Shown here: piece by piece, positions 45,741 through 53,385 of the stretch
Position numbering within the stretch: position 1 is the stretch's first letter
Layout: every line of letters starts with the position of its first letter
Assembly: GCF_037203605.1 (NCBI RefSeq)
Contig: NZ_JBBDHC010000001.1
Span: forward strand, 226,444 to 290,443
Reading direction: 5' to 3'
DNA: 64,000 nucleotides
Source of the DNA: Denitratimonas tolerans
GTDB taxonomy: Bacteria > Pseudomonadota > Gammaproteobacteria > Xanthomonadales > Xanthomonadaceae
The notes under the pieces: generated by a model
What the model was told of the DNA's origin: nothing
Databases searched by the model: none
The model's input: the letters and a program-made list of their open reading frames with translations, nothing else
Made by a program: the position numbers and the translations under genes

Positions 45741-47537
45741 ATGGCACGCATCGAGATCGCAGTCCCGGACATTGGCGACCACGCCGGCGTGCCGGTGATC
45801 GAGCTGCTGGTCGCCCCCGGCGACAGCGTCGGCAAGGACCAGGGGCTGGTCACGCTGGAATCTGCCAAGGCCACCATGGAAGTGCCCTCGCCCGAGGCCG
45901 GCACCGTGGTCGAGCTTCGGGTGAAGCTGGGTGACACGGTTTCCGAAGGCGCGGTGATCGCGGTGCTGGAAACCGCCGCCGCCGCCGCGCCGCCGGCCGC
46001 ACCGGCGTCCAAGCCGCCGGTAACACCTTCCCATCGCGCACCCGCCGAACCCTCCGCGCCCGCACCCAAGCCCGCCGCTGCCGCCGGCAAAAGCGGCGGC
46101 GCGCCGGCCGACATCGAGTGCGCGCTGGTGGTGCTGGGTGCCGGCCCAGGCGGCTACACCGCCGCCTTCCGCGCCGCCGACCTCGGCATGGACGTGGTGC
46201 TGATCGAACGCTACGCCACGCTCGGCGGCGTCTGCCTCAACGTCGGCTGCATTCCCTCCAAAGCGCTGCTGCACGCCGCCAGCGTGATCGACCACGCCGC
46301 ACACGGTGCCGAGCTGGGCATCAGCTTCGCGCCACCGAAGATCGACGTGGACGCGCTGCGCGGCTACAAGGAAAAGGTCGTCGGCCAGCTCACCCGCGGC
46401 CTGGCCGGCATGGCCAAACAGCGCAAGGTGCGCGTGGAACAGGGCACCGGCCGCTTCGTTTCGCCCAACGAGATCGAGATTTCAGGCGCGGACGGAAGCA
46501 CCCGGCTGCTGCGCTTCGCGCAGGCGATCATCGCGGCCGGCTCGCAGGCGGTGAAGCTGCCGATGTTCCCCTGGGACGACCCGCGCATCATGGATTCCAC
46601 CGATGCCCTCGCCCTGGCCGACGTTCCGAAGCGGCTGCTGGTCGTGGGCGGCGGCATCATCGGTCTGGAAATGGCGACGGTGTACCGCGCGCTGGGAAGC
46701 GAAGTGACCGTGGTCGAGTTCATGGACCAGCTCATGCCGGGTGCCGACAGGGATCTGGTCAAGCCGCTGGCCGCGCGCCTCAAGGCGCAGGGCGTTGCTG
46801 TCCACCTCAAGACCAGAGCAGCCACCGTCAAGGTCACGAAGAAGGCCGTCACCGTCGGCTTCCAGGCCGCGAGCGAAGGCGGGAAGTCGACGCTGGAGTC
46901 GGGCGACTACGACCGCGTGCTGGTCGCCGTCGGCCGCGCGCCGAACGGCGCGAAGATCGATGCCGAAGCCGCCGGCGTCGAGGTGACCGAGCGCGGCTTC
47001 ATCGCGGTGGACCGGCAGATGCGCACCAACGTGCCGCACATCTTCGCCATCGGCGACATCGTCGGGAACCCGATGCTGGCGCACAAGGCCAGCCACGAGG
47101 CCAAGCTCGCGGCCGAAGTCGCGGCTGGCGAGAAGCGCGAGTGGGTTGCCCGCGTGATTCCCTCGGTGGCCTACACCGATCCGGAAATCGCCTGGGTCGG
47201 CGTCACCGAAACCGAGGCCCGCGCCAAGGGCCTCAAGGTCGGCGTGGGCACGTTCCCCTGGGCCGCATCGGGCCGGGCCATCGGCATCGGCCGCACCGAA
47301 GGTACCACCAAGCTCCTGTTCGACGAGGAAACCCGGCGCGTCATCGGCGGCGGCATCGTCGGCCCCAACGCCGGCGAGCTGATCGGCGAGATCGCGCTCG
47401 CCATCGAGATGGGTGCCGAAGCCGCCGACATCGCCGCCACCATCCACCCGCACCCGACCCTCAACGAATCGGTGGCGATGGCGGCGGAGATGTACGAAGG
47501 CACCATCACCGACCTGATTGCACCGAAGAAGAAGTAG
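45741..47537 (+). CDS. lpd: Dihydrolipoyl dehydrogenase with N-terminal lipoyl domain (E3)
   Basis: This 598-residue E3 carries its own lipoyl domain (about 1-78; TLESAKATMEVPSP), an Ala/Pro linker, and then the flavin disulfide reductase (GAGPGGYTAAFRAADLG for FAD; redox CLNVGCIPSK; GGGIIGLEMATVYRALG for NAD; C-terminal HPHPTLNESV with the active-site His-Glu). It reoxidises the lipoyl groups of the E2 encoded 73 bp upstream. The lipoyl domain is close to that of E2, consistent with duplication. Lipoyl-E3 fusions are known in several proteobacteria. Confidence 0.95.
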   Translation: MARIEIAVPDIGDHAGVPVIELLVAPGDSVGKDQGLVTLESAKATMEVPSPEAGTVVELRVKLGDTVSEGAVIAVLETAAAAAPPAAPASKPPVTPSHRAPAEPSAPAPKPAAAAGKSGGAPADIECALVVLGAGPGGYTAAFRAADLGMDVVLIERYATLGGVCLNVGCIPSKALLHAASVIDHAAHGAELGISFAPPKIDVDALRGYKEKVVGQLTRGLAGMAKQRKVRVEQGTGRFVSPNEIEISGADGSTRLLRFAQAIIAAGSQAVKLPMFPWDDPRIMDSTDALALADVPKRLLVVGGGIIGLEMATVYRALGSEVTVVEFMDQLMPGADRDLVKPLAARLKAQGVAVHLKTRAATVKVTKKAVTVGFQAASEGGKSTLESGDYDRVLVAVGRAPNGAKIDAEAAGVEVTERGFIAVDRQMRTNVPHIFAIGDIVGNPMLAHKASHEAKLAAEVAAGEKREWVARVIPSVAYTDPEIAWVGVTETEARAKGLKVGVGTFPWAASGRAIGIGRTEGTTKLLFDEETRRVIGGGIVGPNAGELIGEIALAIEMGAEAADIAATIHPHPTLNESVAMAAEMYEGTITDLIAPKKK

Positions 47538-47612
47538 AGTCGCGCGCCGCTCCGGAACGAATCCGCGCCGGATTACGGCGCGTGGCCGAAACGGGCATGC
47601 CCGACCGTACGC

Positions 47613-47804
47613 TCACGCCACCACCGCATGGCGGCGCGCCTCGATGCGCTTCCATACCTTCTCGTGGAGATGGAACACCACGGTGTTGCAGGCCGGCTCG
47701 ACCAGGGCAATGGTGCCGCCGATCAGCCAGCTGCCGGTCACCAGCCAGCCGACCGTGAGGGCAACGCTGAAATGCAGGATGGCGAAGCTTGCGGTCTTGG
47801 CCAT
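47613..47804 (-). CDS. DUF2061 small membrane protein
   Basis: This 63-residue protein matches the DUF2061 pattern: AKTASFAILHFSVALTVGWL, then GGTIALVEPACNTVVFHLHEKVW. Two membrane helices (about 8-24, 26-42) precede a charged tail. Function unknown. A Fur-like box lies 18 bp upstream of the ATG, so iron may control it. The gene is convergent with lpd and upstream of a minus-strand oxidase gene, 191 bp apart from it. Confidence 0.85.
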   Translation of the reverse strand: MAKTASFAILHFSVALTVGWLVTGSWLIGGTIALVEPACNTVVFHLHEKVWKRIEARRHAVVA

Positions 47805-47821
47805 GGCGGCACCTTGTTGAT

Positions 47822-47840
47822 GCGAATGATTCTCATCATC
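47822..47840 (-). promoter_or_regulatory. Fur-box-like operator
   Basis: The 19 bases (plus strand GCGAATGATTCTCATCATC) match the Fur consensus GATAATGATTATCATTATC at 15 positions, including the central ATGAT and TCAT. The site lies 18 bp from the DUF2061 start and stands out from the GC-rich surroundings. Confidence 0.7.
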
Positions 47841-47907
47841 GCACCAAACAGGGCAAAGTCAAGCCCCGGTCCGGCCCGGCCGCGAAACCCCGCTCGCGCG
47901 CCGTCGA

Positions 47908-49293
47908 TCACGCCGCCGGCAGCACCTTGCCCGGATTGAGAATGCCGTCGGGATCGAGCGCCGCCTTCACCGCGCGCATGGCCGCCAGCGTCGGCACATC
48001 GAAGGCGCGGGTCATGTAGTCGCGCTTGGCGGTGCCAATGCCGTGTTCGCCCGAAAGCGTGCCACCCAGCGCCAGCACGAGGTCGAAGAGCTGCGGCAGC
48101 GCGGCCTGCGCGCGGGCGCTTTCGTCGGCATCGTCGGGGTGATAGAGGATATTGACGTGCAGGTTGCCGTTGCCGGCGTGGCCAAAGCTGACGATGGGAA
48201 GCCGCGCCCGCTGCGCCAGCGCCTCCACCCCGGCCACCAGGGTCGGGATGCGCGAGACGGGAACGACCACGTCCTCGTTGATCTTGCCCGGCGCGATGGA
48301 GCGCAGCGCGGGCGAGAGCGCGCGGCGTGCGGCCCAGAGCCGGTCGCGCGCGAGGCCGTCGAGCGCCACGTCGAGCGAAAGCAGCCCGTCGCCTTCGGCC
48401 GCCGCGCCCAGGGCCGTCAGCGCGAGCGGCAGAGTGTCCTCATCGCCGTCGGCTTCGATCATCAGCATCGCGCCGGCCTCGGGCAGGTCGCTGCCATTGC
48501 GGCGCAACAGGTTGATCGCGCGCGCGTCGATGAATTCCAGCATCGCCGGCCCCTGCGGCTGGCGCATCAGGCGCGAGACGGCATCCGCCGCCGCACCCGC
48601 ATCCCGATAGAAGGCGCGCAGGGTGGCCTGCTGCGCGGGCCGCGGAACAAGGCGCAGGGTGGCTTCCACGATCAGCGCCAGCGTGCCCTCGCTGCCCACG
48701 ATGAGGCGCGTGAGGTCGAAGCCGGTGGAGTTCTTGGTCCACGGCCCGCCGCAGCGCACGATCTCACCCGCGCCCGTCACCGCGACCAGGCCCAGCACGC
48801 TGTCGCGCGTGGCGCCGTATTTGACCGCGCGCGGTCCGCCTGCATTGGTCGCCAGGTTGCCGCCCACGGTGCAGCGCTCGAAGCTGGAAGGATCGGGCGG
48901 CCAGAACAGTCCGTGCGGTGCCAGCGCCTGCTGCAGGTCGCCGTTGATGACGCCCGGCTCCACCACCGCCACGCGATCGTCAGGCGAAATCGAAACGATC
49001 CGCGCCATCCGTGCGAACGACACGACGACCCCGCCGTCGAACGGCACCGCGCCCGCCGCCGTTCCGGTGCCCGCGCCGCGCGCCACGATCGGCACCCGCA
49101 GCGCCCGGCACGCGCGCACCATGGCGGCAACCTGCGCCGCGTCCTGCGGCAGCGCCACCGCATCGGGCATCGCCCACTGGCGCGAATCGTCCTCGCCGTG
49201 CGCGCGCCGCACGGCTTCGTCCGTGCGCCAGCCGGCCGGCCCCAGCAGGGCGGAAAGTTCGGCGGCAAGGGAAGACGGCAGGTCGCGCGGCAT
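47908..49293 (-). CDS. FAD-linked oxidase, D-lactate/glycolate dehydrogenase type (GlcD-like)
   Basis: This 461-residue flavoprotein has a PCMH FAD-binding domain (VPIVARGAGTGTAAGA; CTVGGNLATNAGGPRAVKYG) and a C-terminal FAD-oxidase domain (FGHAGNGNLHVN; GGTLSGEHGIGTAKRDYM, the conserved His-Gly-Ile-Gly). Members oxidise D-lactate, glycolate or D-2-hydroxyglutarate; the sequence does not decide between them. No GlcE/GlcF partners are present, which speaks for a one-subunit enzyme. It is divergent from prpF with 91 bp between the starts. Confidence 0.87.
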   Translation of the reverse strand: MPRDLPSSLAAELSALLGPAGWRTDEAVRRAHGEDDSRQWAMPDAVALPQDAAQVAAMVRACRALRVPIVARGAGTGTAAGAVPFDGGVVVSFARMARIVSISPDDRVAVVEPGVINGDLQQALAPHGLFWPPDPSSFERCTVGGNLATNAGGPRAVKYGATRDSVLGLVAVTGAGEIVRCGGPWTKNSTGFDLTRLIVGSEGTLALIVEATLRLVPRPAQQATLRAFYRDAGAAADAVSRLMRQPQGPAMLEFIDARAINLLRRNGSDLPEAGAMLMIEADGDEDTLPLALTALGAAAEGDGLLSLDVALDGLARDRLWAARRALSPALRSIAPGKINEDVVVPVSRIPTLVAGVEALAQRARLPIVSFGHAGNGNLHVNILYHPDDADESARAQAALPQLFDLVLALGGTLSGEHGIGTAKRDYMTRAFDVPTLAAMRAVKAALDPDGILNPGKVLPAA

Positions 49294-49384
49294 GGGGCCA
49301 TTGTAGGGCGCGGCCGGCACCGCATCGCCCATCGCGCCGCGCGATGGCAAGATGACGCGCCCCGCACTTCCCGAGAGCCGTTCC

Positions 49385-50590
49385 ATGAGTCCTGCCCCGC
49401 AGCTCCGCATTCCCGCCACCTACATGCGCGGCGGCACGTCCAAGGGCGTGTTCTTTCGGCTGGAAGACCTGCCCGAAGCCTGCCGCACGCCAGGGCGCGC
49501 GCGCGATCGGCTGTTCCAGCGCGTGATCGGCTCACCCGATCCCTACGGCAAGCAGACCGACGGCATGGGCGGCGCGACCTCGTCCACCAGCAAGTGCGTG
49601 ATCGTCTCGCCCGCGACCGTGCCGGGGCACGACGTCGACTATCTCTACGGCCAGGTCAGCATCGACGCGGACTTCGTGGACTGGTCGGGCAACTGCGGCA
49701 ACCTCTCCACCGCGGCGGGCGCGTTCGCGATCCACGCCGGCTACGTCGATGCGGCGAAGATTCCGCAGGACGGCACCTGCAAGGTGCGGATCTGGCAGGC
49801 CAACATCGGCAAGACCATCGTCGCGCACGTCCCGATCAGCGGCGGGCAGGTGCAGGAAAGCGGCGATTTCGCGCTGGACGGGGTGACCTTCCCCGCCGCC
49901 GAGATCGTGCTGGAATTCCTCGATCCGGCCGACGAGGGCGAAGCCGGCGGCGCGATGTTCCCCACGGGAAACCTGGTCGATCTGCTGGACGTGCCGGGCG
50001 TCGGCCGGCTGCCCGCGACGCTGATCACCGCGGGCATTCCGACGGTGTTCGTGAACGCGACCGACATCGGTTTCGACGGCACCGAGCTGCAGCCTGCGAT
50101 CAACGAGGATCGCGCCGCGCTGGCGAAGCTGGAGGCGATCCGCGTCGCGGGGGCGCTGCGCATGGGCCTCATCCGCACGTCCGAGGAAGCCGCCACGCGC
50201 CAGCACACGCCCAAGGTCGCCTTCGTGGCACCGGCGAAGGACTATGTCGCCAGCAGCGGCAGGAAAATCGCCGCCTCGGACATCGACCTCAACGTGCGCG
50301 CAGTGTCGATGGGCAAGCTGCACCACGCCATGATGGGCACCGCCTCGGTCGCCATCGCCACGGCGGCGGCGGTGCCGGGCACCCTCGTCAACCTCGCCGC
50401 CGGCGGCGGCGCGCGCGATGCGGTGCGCTTCGGGCACCCCTCGGGCACGCTGCGCGTGGGAGCTTCCGCGGCGGAAGTGGACGGCCGGTGGACCGTGACC
50501 CGCGCGGTGATGAGCCGCAGCGCGCGCATCCTGATGGAAGGCGCGGTGCGGGTTCCGGTGGAACAGGTTCAGGCAGTGTCGGGGGCGTAG
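49385..50590 (+). CDS. prpF: 2-methylaconitate cis-trans isomerase PrpF
   Basis: This 401-residue protein of the PrpF family has the signatures IPATYMRGGTSKGVFFRL, DGMGGATSSTSKCVIV and SGNCGNLSTAAGAFAI, and a diaminopimelate-epimerase-like fold. PrpF isomerises 2-methylaconitate in the methylcitrate cycle together with AcnD. Neither acnD, prpC nor prpB is in the window, so this copy is an orphan and may act on another aconitate-like acid. The start MSPAPQLRIPATY is preferred; an ATG 11 codons upstream is possible. A REP-like hairpin overlaps the stop codon. Confidence 0.87.
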   Translation: MSPAPQLRIPATYMRGGTSKGVFFRLEDLPEACRTPGRARDRLFQRVIGSPDPYGKQTDGMGGATSSTSKCVIVSPATVPGHDVDYLYGQVSIDADFVDWSGNCGNLSTAAGAFAIHAGYVDAAKIPQDGTCKVRIWQANIGKTIVAHVPISGGQVQESGDFALDGVTFPAAEIVLEFLDPADEGEAGGAMFPTGNLVDLLDVPGVGRLPATLITAGIPTVFVNATDIGFDGTELQPAINEDRAALAKLEAIRVAGALRMGLIRTSEEAATRQHTPKVAFVAPAKDYVASSGRKIAASDIDLNVRAVSMGKLHHAMMGTASVAIATAAAVPGTLVNLAAGGGARDAVRFGHPSGTLRVGASAAEVDGRWTVTRAVMSRSARILMEGAVRVPVEQVQAVSGA

Positions 50591-50676
50591 CCCCGACCTG
50601 CGAGCCGCCTCCGTAGCCATGCGCGCCGCCGCGCGTGGCGCACCGCCGCAGGTCGGCCCTACGTGGCCGACGGCGC
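50578..50676. repeat. Paired REP-like elements after prpF
   Basis: GTCGGGG and CCCCGAC arms (50578-50597) form a hairpin that covers the prpF stop codon. A second hairpin is GTCGGCC plus GGCCGAC (about 50653-50672). The two are flanked by CCTGCG and CGCAGG, so the whole 100 bp could fold as one structure. The same two element types are seen together at 30285-30363. The SDR gene ends just after it, so the element may separate two convergent transcripts. Confidence 0.65.
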
Positions 50677-50679
50677 GCT

Positions 50680-51555
50680 TCAGGCTTCCAGCGGGAATCC
50701 GGCCTTGCGCAGCTCGTGGCGGGCCTGGTCGAAGCCGGTGGCGGGAACGAAGGCATCGCCGCGGTCGGCCAGTTCGTCCCAGCGCGCGAGGATCTGCTCG
50801 GCGGTGGCCGCTTCGCCCAGCGCGATGCCCTGGGTCAGGGCGATATAGGCCAGCTCGTAGCCGCCGGCACCGGCGCTGAGGATGGCGCGGTTGGGCGCGT
50901 TTTCGCTGACCAGGGCCAGCACCGCGGGGCTGACCAGCTCGGGCTTGAACTGCGCGAGCTGATGCGCCGGCAGGATGCCTTCCATCATCCGGGTGGCGCC
51001 GGTCGGGGCCAGGCAGTTGACGCGTACATTGTTCTTCTCGCCTTCGATGCCCAGGGTCTGCATCAGGCCGACCAGGCCCATCTTGGCGGCGGCGTAGTTG
51101 GCCTGGCCGAAGTTGCCGTAGAGGCCGCTGCAGGAGGTGGTCATCACGATGCGGCCGTAGTTTTGCGCGCGCATGGCATTCCAGACTGCCTTGGTGCAGG
51201 TGGCCGACCCCATCAGGTGCACGTCGACGACGAGGCGGAAGTCGGCCAGCTCCATCTTGGCGAAGCTCTTGTCGCGCAGGATGCCGGCGTTGTTGACGAG
51301 GATGTCGATCCGGCCCCAGTCGGCGAGCACCTCGTCGACCATCGCCTGCACCGCGTCGACATCGGTGACCGAGCATTTCGCGGCGCGCGCCTGCCAGCCG
51401 GCCGCGTGGATTTCATCGACCACCGCATTGGCGGAATCGCCCATGTCGTTCACCACGACGCGCGCGCCGCGGCTGGCCAGCAGCAGCGCGTGGGAGCGGC
51501 CCAGGCCGCCGCCGGCGCCGGTCACGATGGCTGTACGCCCGGTCAGATCGATCAT
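50680..51555 (-). CDS. SDR-family 3-hydroxyacyl-CoA-type dehydrogenase (MFE-2 N-terminal domain-like)
   Basis: This 291-residue short-chain dehydrogenase has cofactor motif TGAGGGLGRSHALLLA, NNAGILRDKSFAKM, and catalytic Ser/Tyr/Lys (SCSGLYGNFGQANYAAAKMG). The NNAGILRDKSF and GLYGNFGQANY wording is typical of the dehydrogenase part of multifunctional enzyme type 2 (17-beta-HSD type 4), acting on 3-hydroxyacyl-CoA. The hydratase part is absent. GAAGGAGA precedes the ATG at 51555. It lies downstream of the tyrosine phenol-lyase gene, beyond a strong hairpin. Confidence 0.85.
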   Translation of the reverse strand: MIDLTGRTAIVTGAGGGLGRSHALLLASRGARVVVNDMGDSANAVVDEIHAAGWQARAAKCSVTDVDAVQAMVDEVLADWGRIDILVNNAGILRDKSFAKMELADFRLVVDVHLMGSATCTKAVWNAMRAQNYGRIVMTTSCSGLYGNFGQANYAAAKMGLVGLMQTLGIEGEKNNVRVNCLAPTGATRMMEGILPAHQLAQFKPELVSPAVLALVSENAPNRAILSAGAGGYELAYIALTQGIALGEAATAEQILARWDELADRGDAFVPATGFDQARHELRKAGFPLEA

Positions 51556-51733
51556 CCGTCCATCTCCTTCAGGAAAGCCTGGCCGCGGTGCGACACCGCG
51601 CATGATGCACTGCCGCAGATTGTTGCAGTGCGGAACTTGCGAATGATAGGACCAGCCGAAGAACATTTCCTGCCTGCAAGCGTGGCGCAGCGCACAGTTG
51701 CGGGGACGCGCGCGGCGCGCCGGCGGCAGTTCA

Positions 51734-51762
51734 CCGCGCGCCCGGACAAGCCGGGCGCGCGG
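51734..51762 (-). terminator. Strong hairpin after tyrosine phenol-lyase
   Basis: CCGCGCGCCCGG and CCGGGCGCGCGG form a perfect 12-bp stem with loop ACAAG (plus strand), 15 bp beyond the stop codon of the lyase gene. No T-run follows, so release may be Rho-dependent or the hairpin may protect the 3' end. Confidence 0.6.
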
Positions 51763-51776
51763 CGACTCCGGGATTC

Positions 51777-53195
51777 TCAGCCCGGCAGGCGCTCGAAGCG
51801 CGCCTGGAAGAAGCGCAGGTACTTGGGCTCGTACACCATCCTCAGGCCGCGGGTGGATTCGCGCGCCTCGTACACCGCCTTGAGCGACTCGGCCACGACA
51901 TCCATGTGCGCTTGCGTATAGACGCGGCGCGGGATGGTCAGGCGCGTCAGCTCCAGCTTCGGACGGTGATGGTCGCCGGTGACCTGGTCGCGGCCGGCCG
52001 AGACGATGCCGCGCTCCATCGCGCGGATGCCCGAATCCAGGTACAGCTCGGCCGCCAGGGTCTGGGCCGGGAACTGATCCTGTTCTAACTGGGGATAGAA
52101 GGCCCGGGCATCCAGGAAGATGGCGTGGCCGCCAACCGGCTTCATGAAGGGAATGCCCCACTGGTCGAGCAGGTCGCCCAGGTAGCGCACCTGGCCGATG
52201 CGCGAGCGCATGTAGTCCACGTTCACCGATTCCTCGATGCCGATGGCCATGGCTTCCATATCGCGCCCGGCCATGCCGCCGTAGGTGTGCAGGCCTTCGT
52301 AGACCACCACCAGGTTGCGGGCTTCCTCGAACAGTTCCCGGTCGTTGGTCGCCAGCCAGCCGCCGATGTTGACCAGATGATCCTTCTTGCCCGACATGGT
52401 GGCACCGTCGGAATAGGAGCAGAACTCGCGCAGGATCTCGGCCAGGGACTTGTCGGAATAGCCTTCCTCGCGCTCCTGGATGAAGAGGGCGTTCTCCACC
52501 GCGCGGGTGGCATCGAGGTAGATCTTGATGCCGTATCTGGCGGTCAGCTCGCGCACGGCGCGAGCGTTGGCCATCGATACCGGCTGGCCGCCGGCCATGT
52601 TCACCGTCACGGCCAAGCAGACGTAGGGAATCTTGTCGGCTCCAACCTGGTCGATCAGACGCTGCAGCTTGTCGAGGTCGATGTTGCCCTTGAACGGATG
52701 CAGGGATGCGGTGTCGTGGGCCTCGTCGATGATGACGTCGTGGAAGGTGGCCCCGGCATGCTCCTGATGGAAGCGGGTCGTGGTGAAGTACATGTTGCCC
52801 GGCACGTGGTCGCCGAGACGGATCGCCGCCTGGCTCAGCAGGTTCTCCGCGCCGCGGCCCTGGTGGGTCGGCACCACATACTTGTAGCCGTAGTAGGTCT
52901 GGATCGCCGTCTCCAGGTGGTAGAAGTTGCGGCTGCCGGCGTAGGCTTCGTCGCCCAGCATCATGCCCGCCCACTGGCGGTCGCTCATGGCCGAGGTGCC
53001 GCTGTCGGTAAGCAGATCGATATAGACGTCTTCCGAGCGCAGCAGGAAGGTGTTGTAGCCGGCCTCCTCCAGCGCCTTCTGGCGCTCTTCGCGCGTGGTG
53101 ACGGTGAGCGGCTCCACCATCTTGATCTTCCACGGCTCGGCCCACGAGCGGCGGCCGAACTGCTGGCCCATGGTCCTTGAAACCGGCTGATTCAT
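51777..53195 (-). CDS. tpl: Tyrosine phenol-lyase
   Basis: This 472-residue pyridoxal-phosphate enzyme splits L-tyrosine into phenol, pyruvate and ammonia. It belongs to the beta-eliminating lyases with tryptophanase, but every specificity residue I can place is of the tyrosine phenol-lyase type: Thr in NMYFTTTR (Asp in tryptophanase), MERG with Arg (Ile in tryptophanase) and LRFF with Phe (His in tryptophanase). PLP lysine is in MSGKKD, and LTIPRR holds the carboxylate-binding Arg. The ATG at 53195 follows AGGGAG; the longer frame is spurious. No tyrosine permease or TyrR gene is beside it. The family is patchy in distribution, so horizontal gain is possible; base composition is like its neighbours. 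Confidence 0.92.
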   Translation of the reverse strand: MNQPVSRTMGQQFGRRSWAEPWKIKMVEPLTVTTREERQKALEEAGYNTFLLRSEDVYIDLLTDSGTSAMSDRQWAGMMLGDEAYAGSRNFYHLETAIQTYYGYKYVVPTHQGRGAENLLSQAAIRLGDHVPGNMYFTTTRFHQEHAGATFHDVIIDEAHDTASLHPFKGNIDLDKLQRLIDQVGADKIPYVCLAVTVNMAGGQPVSMANARAVRELTARYGIKIYLDATRAVENALFIQEREEGYSDKSLAEILREFCSYSDGATMSGKKDHLVNIGGWLATNDRELFEEARNLVVVYEGLHTYGGMAGRDMEAMAIGIEESVNVDYMRSRIGQVRYLGDLLDQWGIPFMKPVGGHAIFLDARAFYPQLEQDQFPAQTLAAELYLDSGIRAMERGIVSAGRDQVTGDHHRPKLELTRLTIPRRVYTQAHMDVVAESLKAVYEARESTRGLRMVYEPKYLRFFQARFERLPG

Positions 53196-53293
53196 TGCTG
53201 CGTCTCCCTGGATTTGATCGGACATGCGGCGCACCGCGCGGCGCGCGCAGGATAGGCGCGCCGCGCGCGCGCGCCTTGATCCAGGGCAAGAAA

Positions 53294-53327
53294 CGGCCAA
53301 TTGGTTTCGGATGAAACCAATTGGCCG
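53294..53327 (-). terminator. Long perfect inverted repeat between zinc-ribbon and tpl genes
   Basis: CGGCCAATTGGTTTC and GAAACCAATTGGCCG are 15-bp perfect arms around four bases. On the minus strand the stem is followed by TTTCTTG, so it can act as terminator of the zinc-ribbon gene, which ends 59 bp earlier. It also lies about 100 bp upstream of tpl. Each arm contains the small palindrome CCAATTGG. Confidence 0.65.
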
Positions 53328-53385
53328 GACAACGAACGGGCGTTCTGAAAGCCGCCTGCCGGATGCGCCGGAGCAATCGTCCGGG

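Noticed and set aside
48043..50616. Plus-strand open frame of 857 codons.
   Set aside because: It runs antisense to the FAD oxidase and out of frame through prpF; both real genes have intact signatures.
51777..53195. Tryptophanase (tnaA).
   Set aside because: The Thr, Arg and Phe specificity residues and the overall wording fit tyrosine phenol-lyase.
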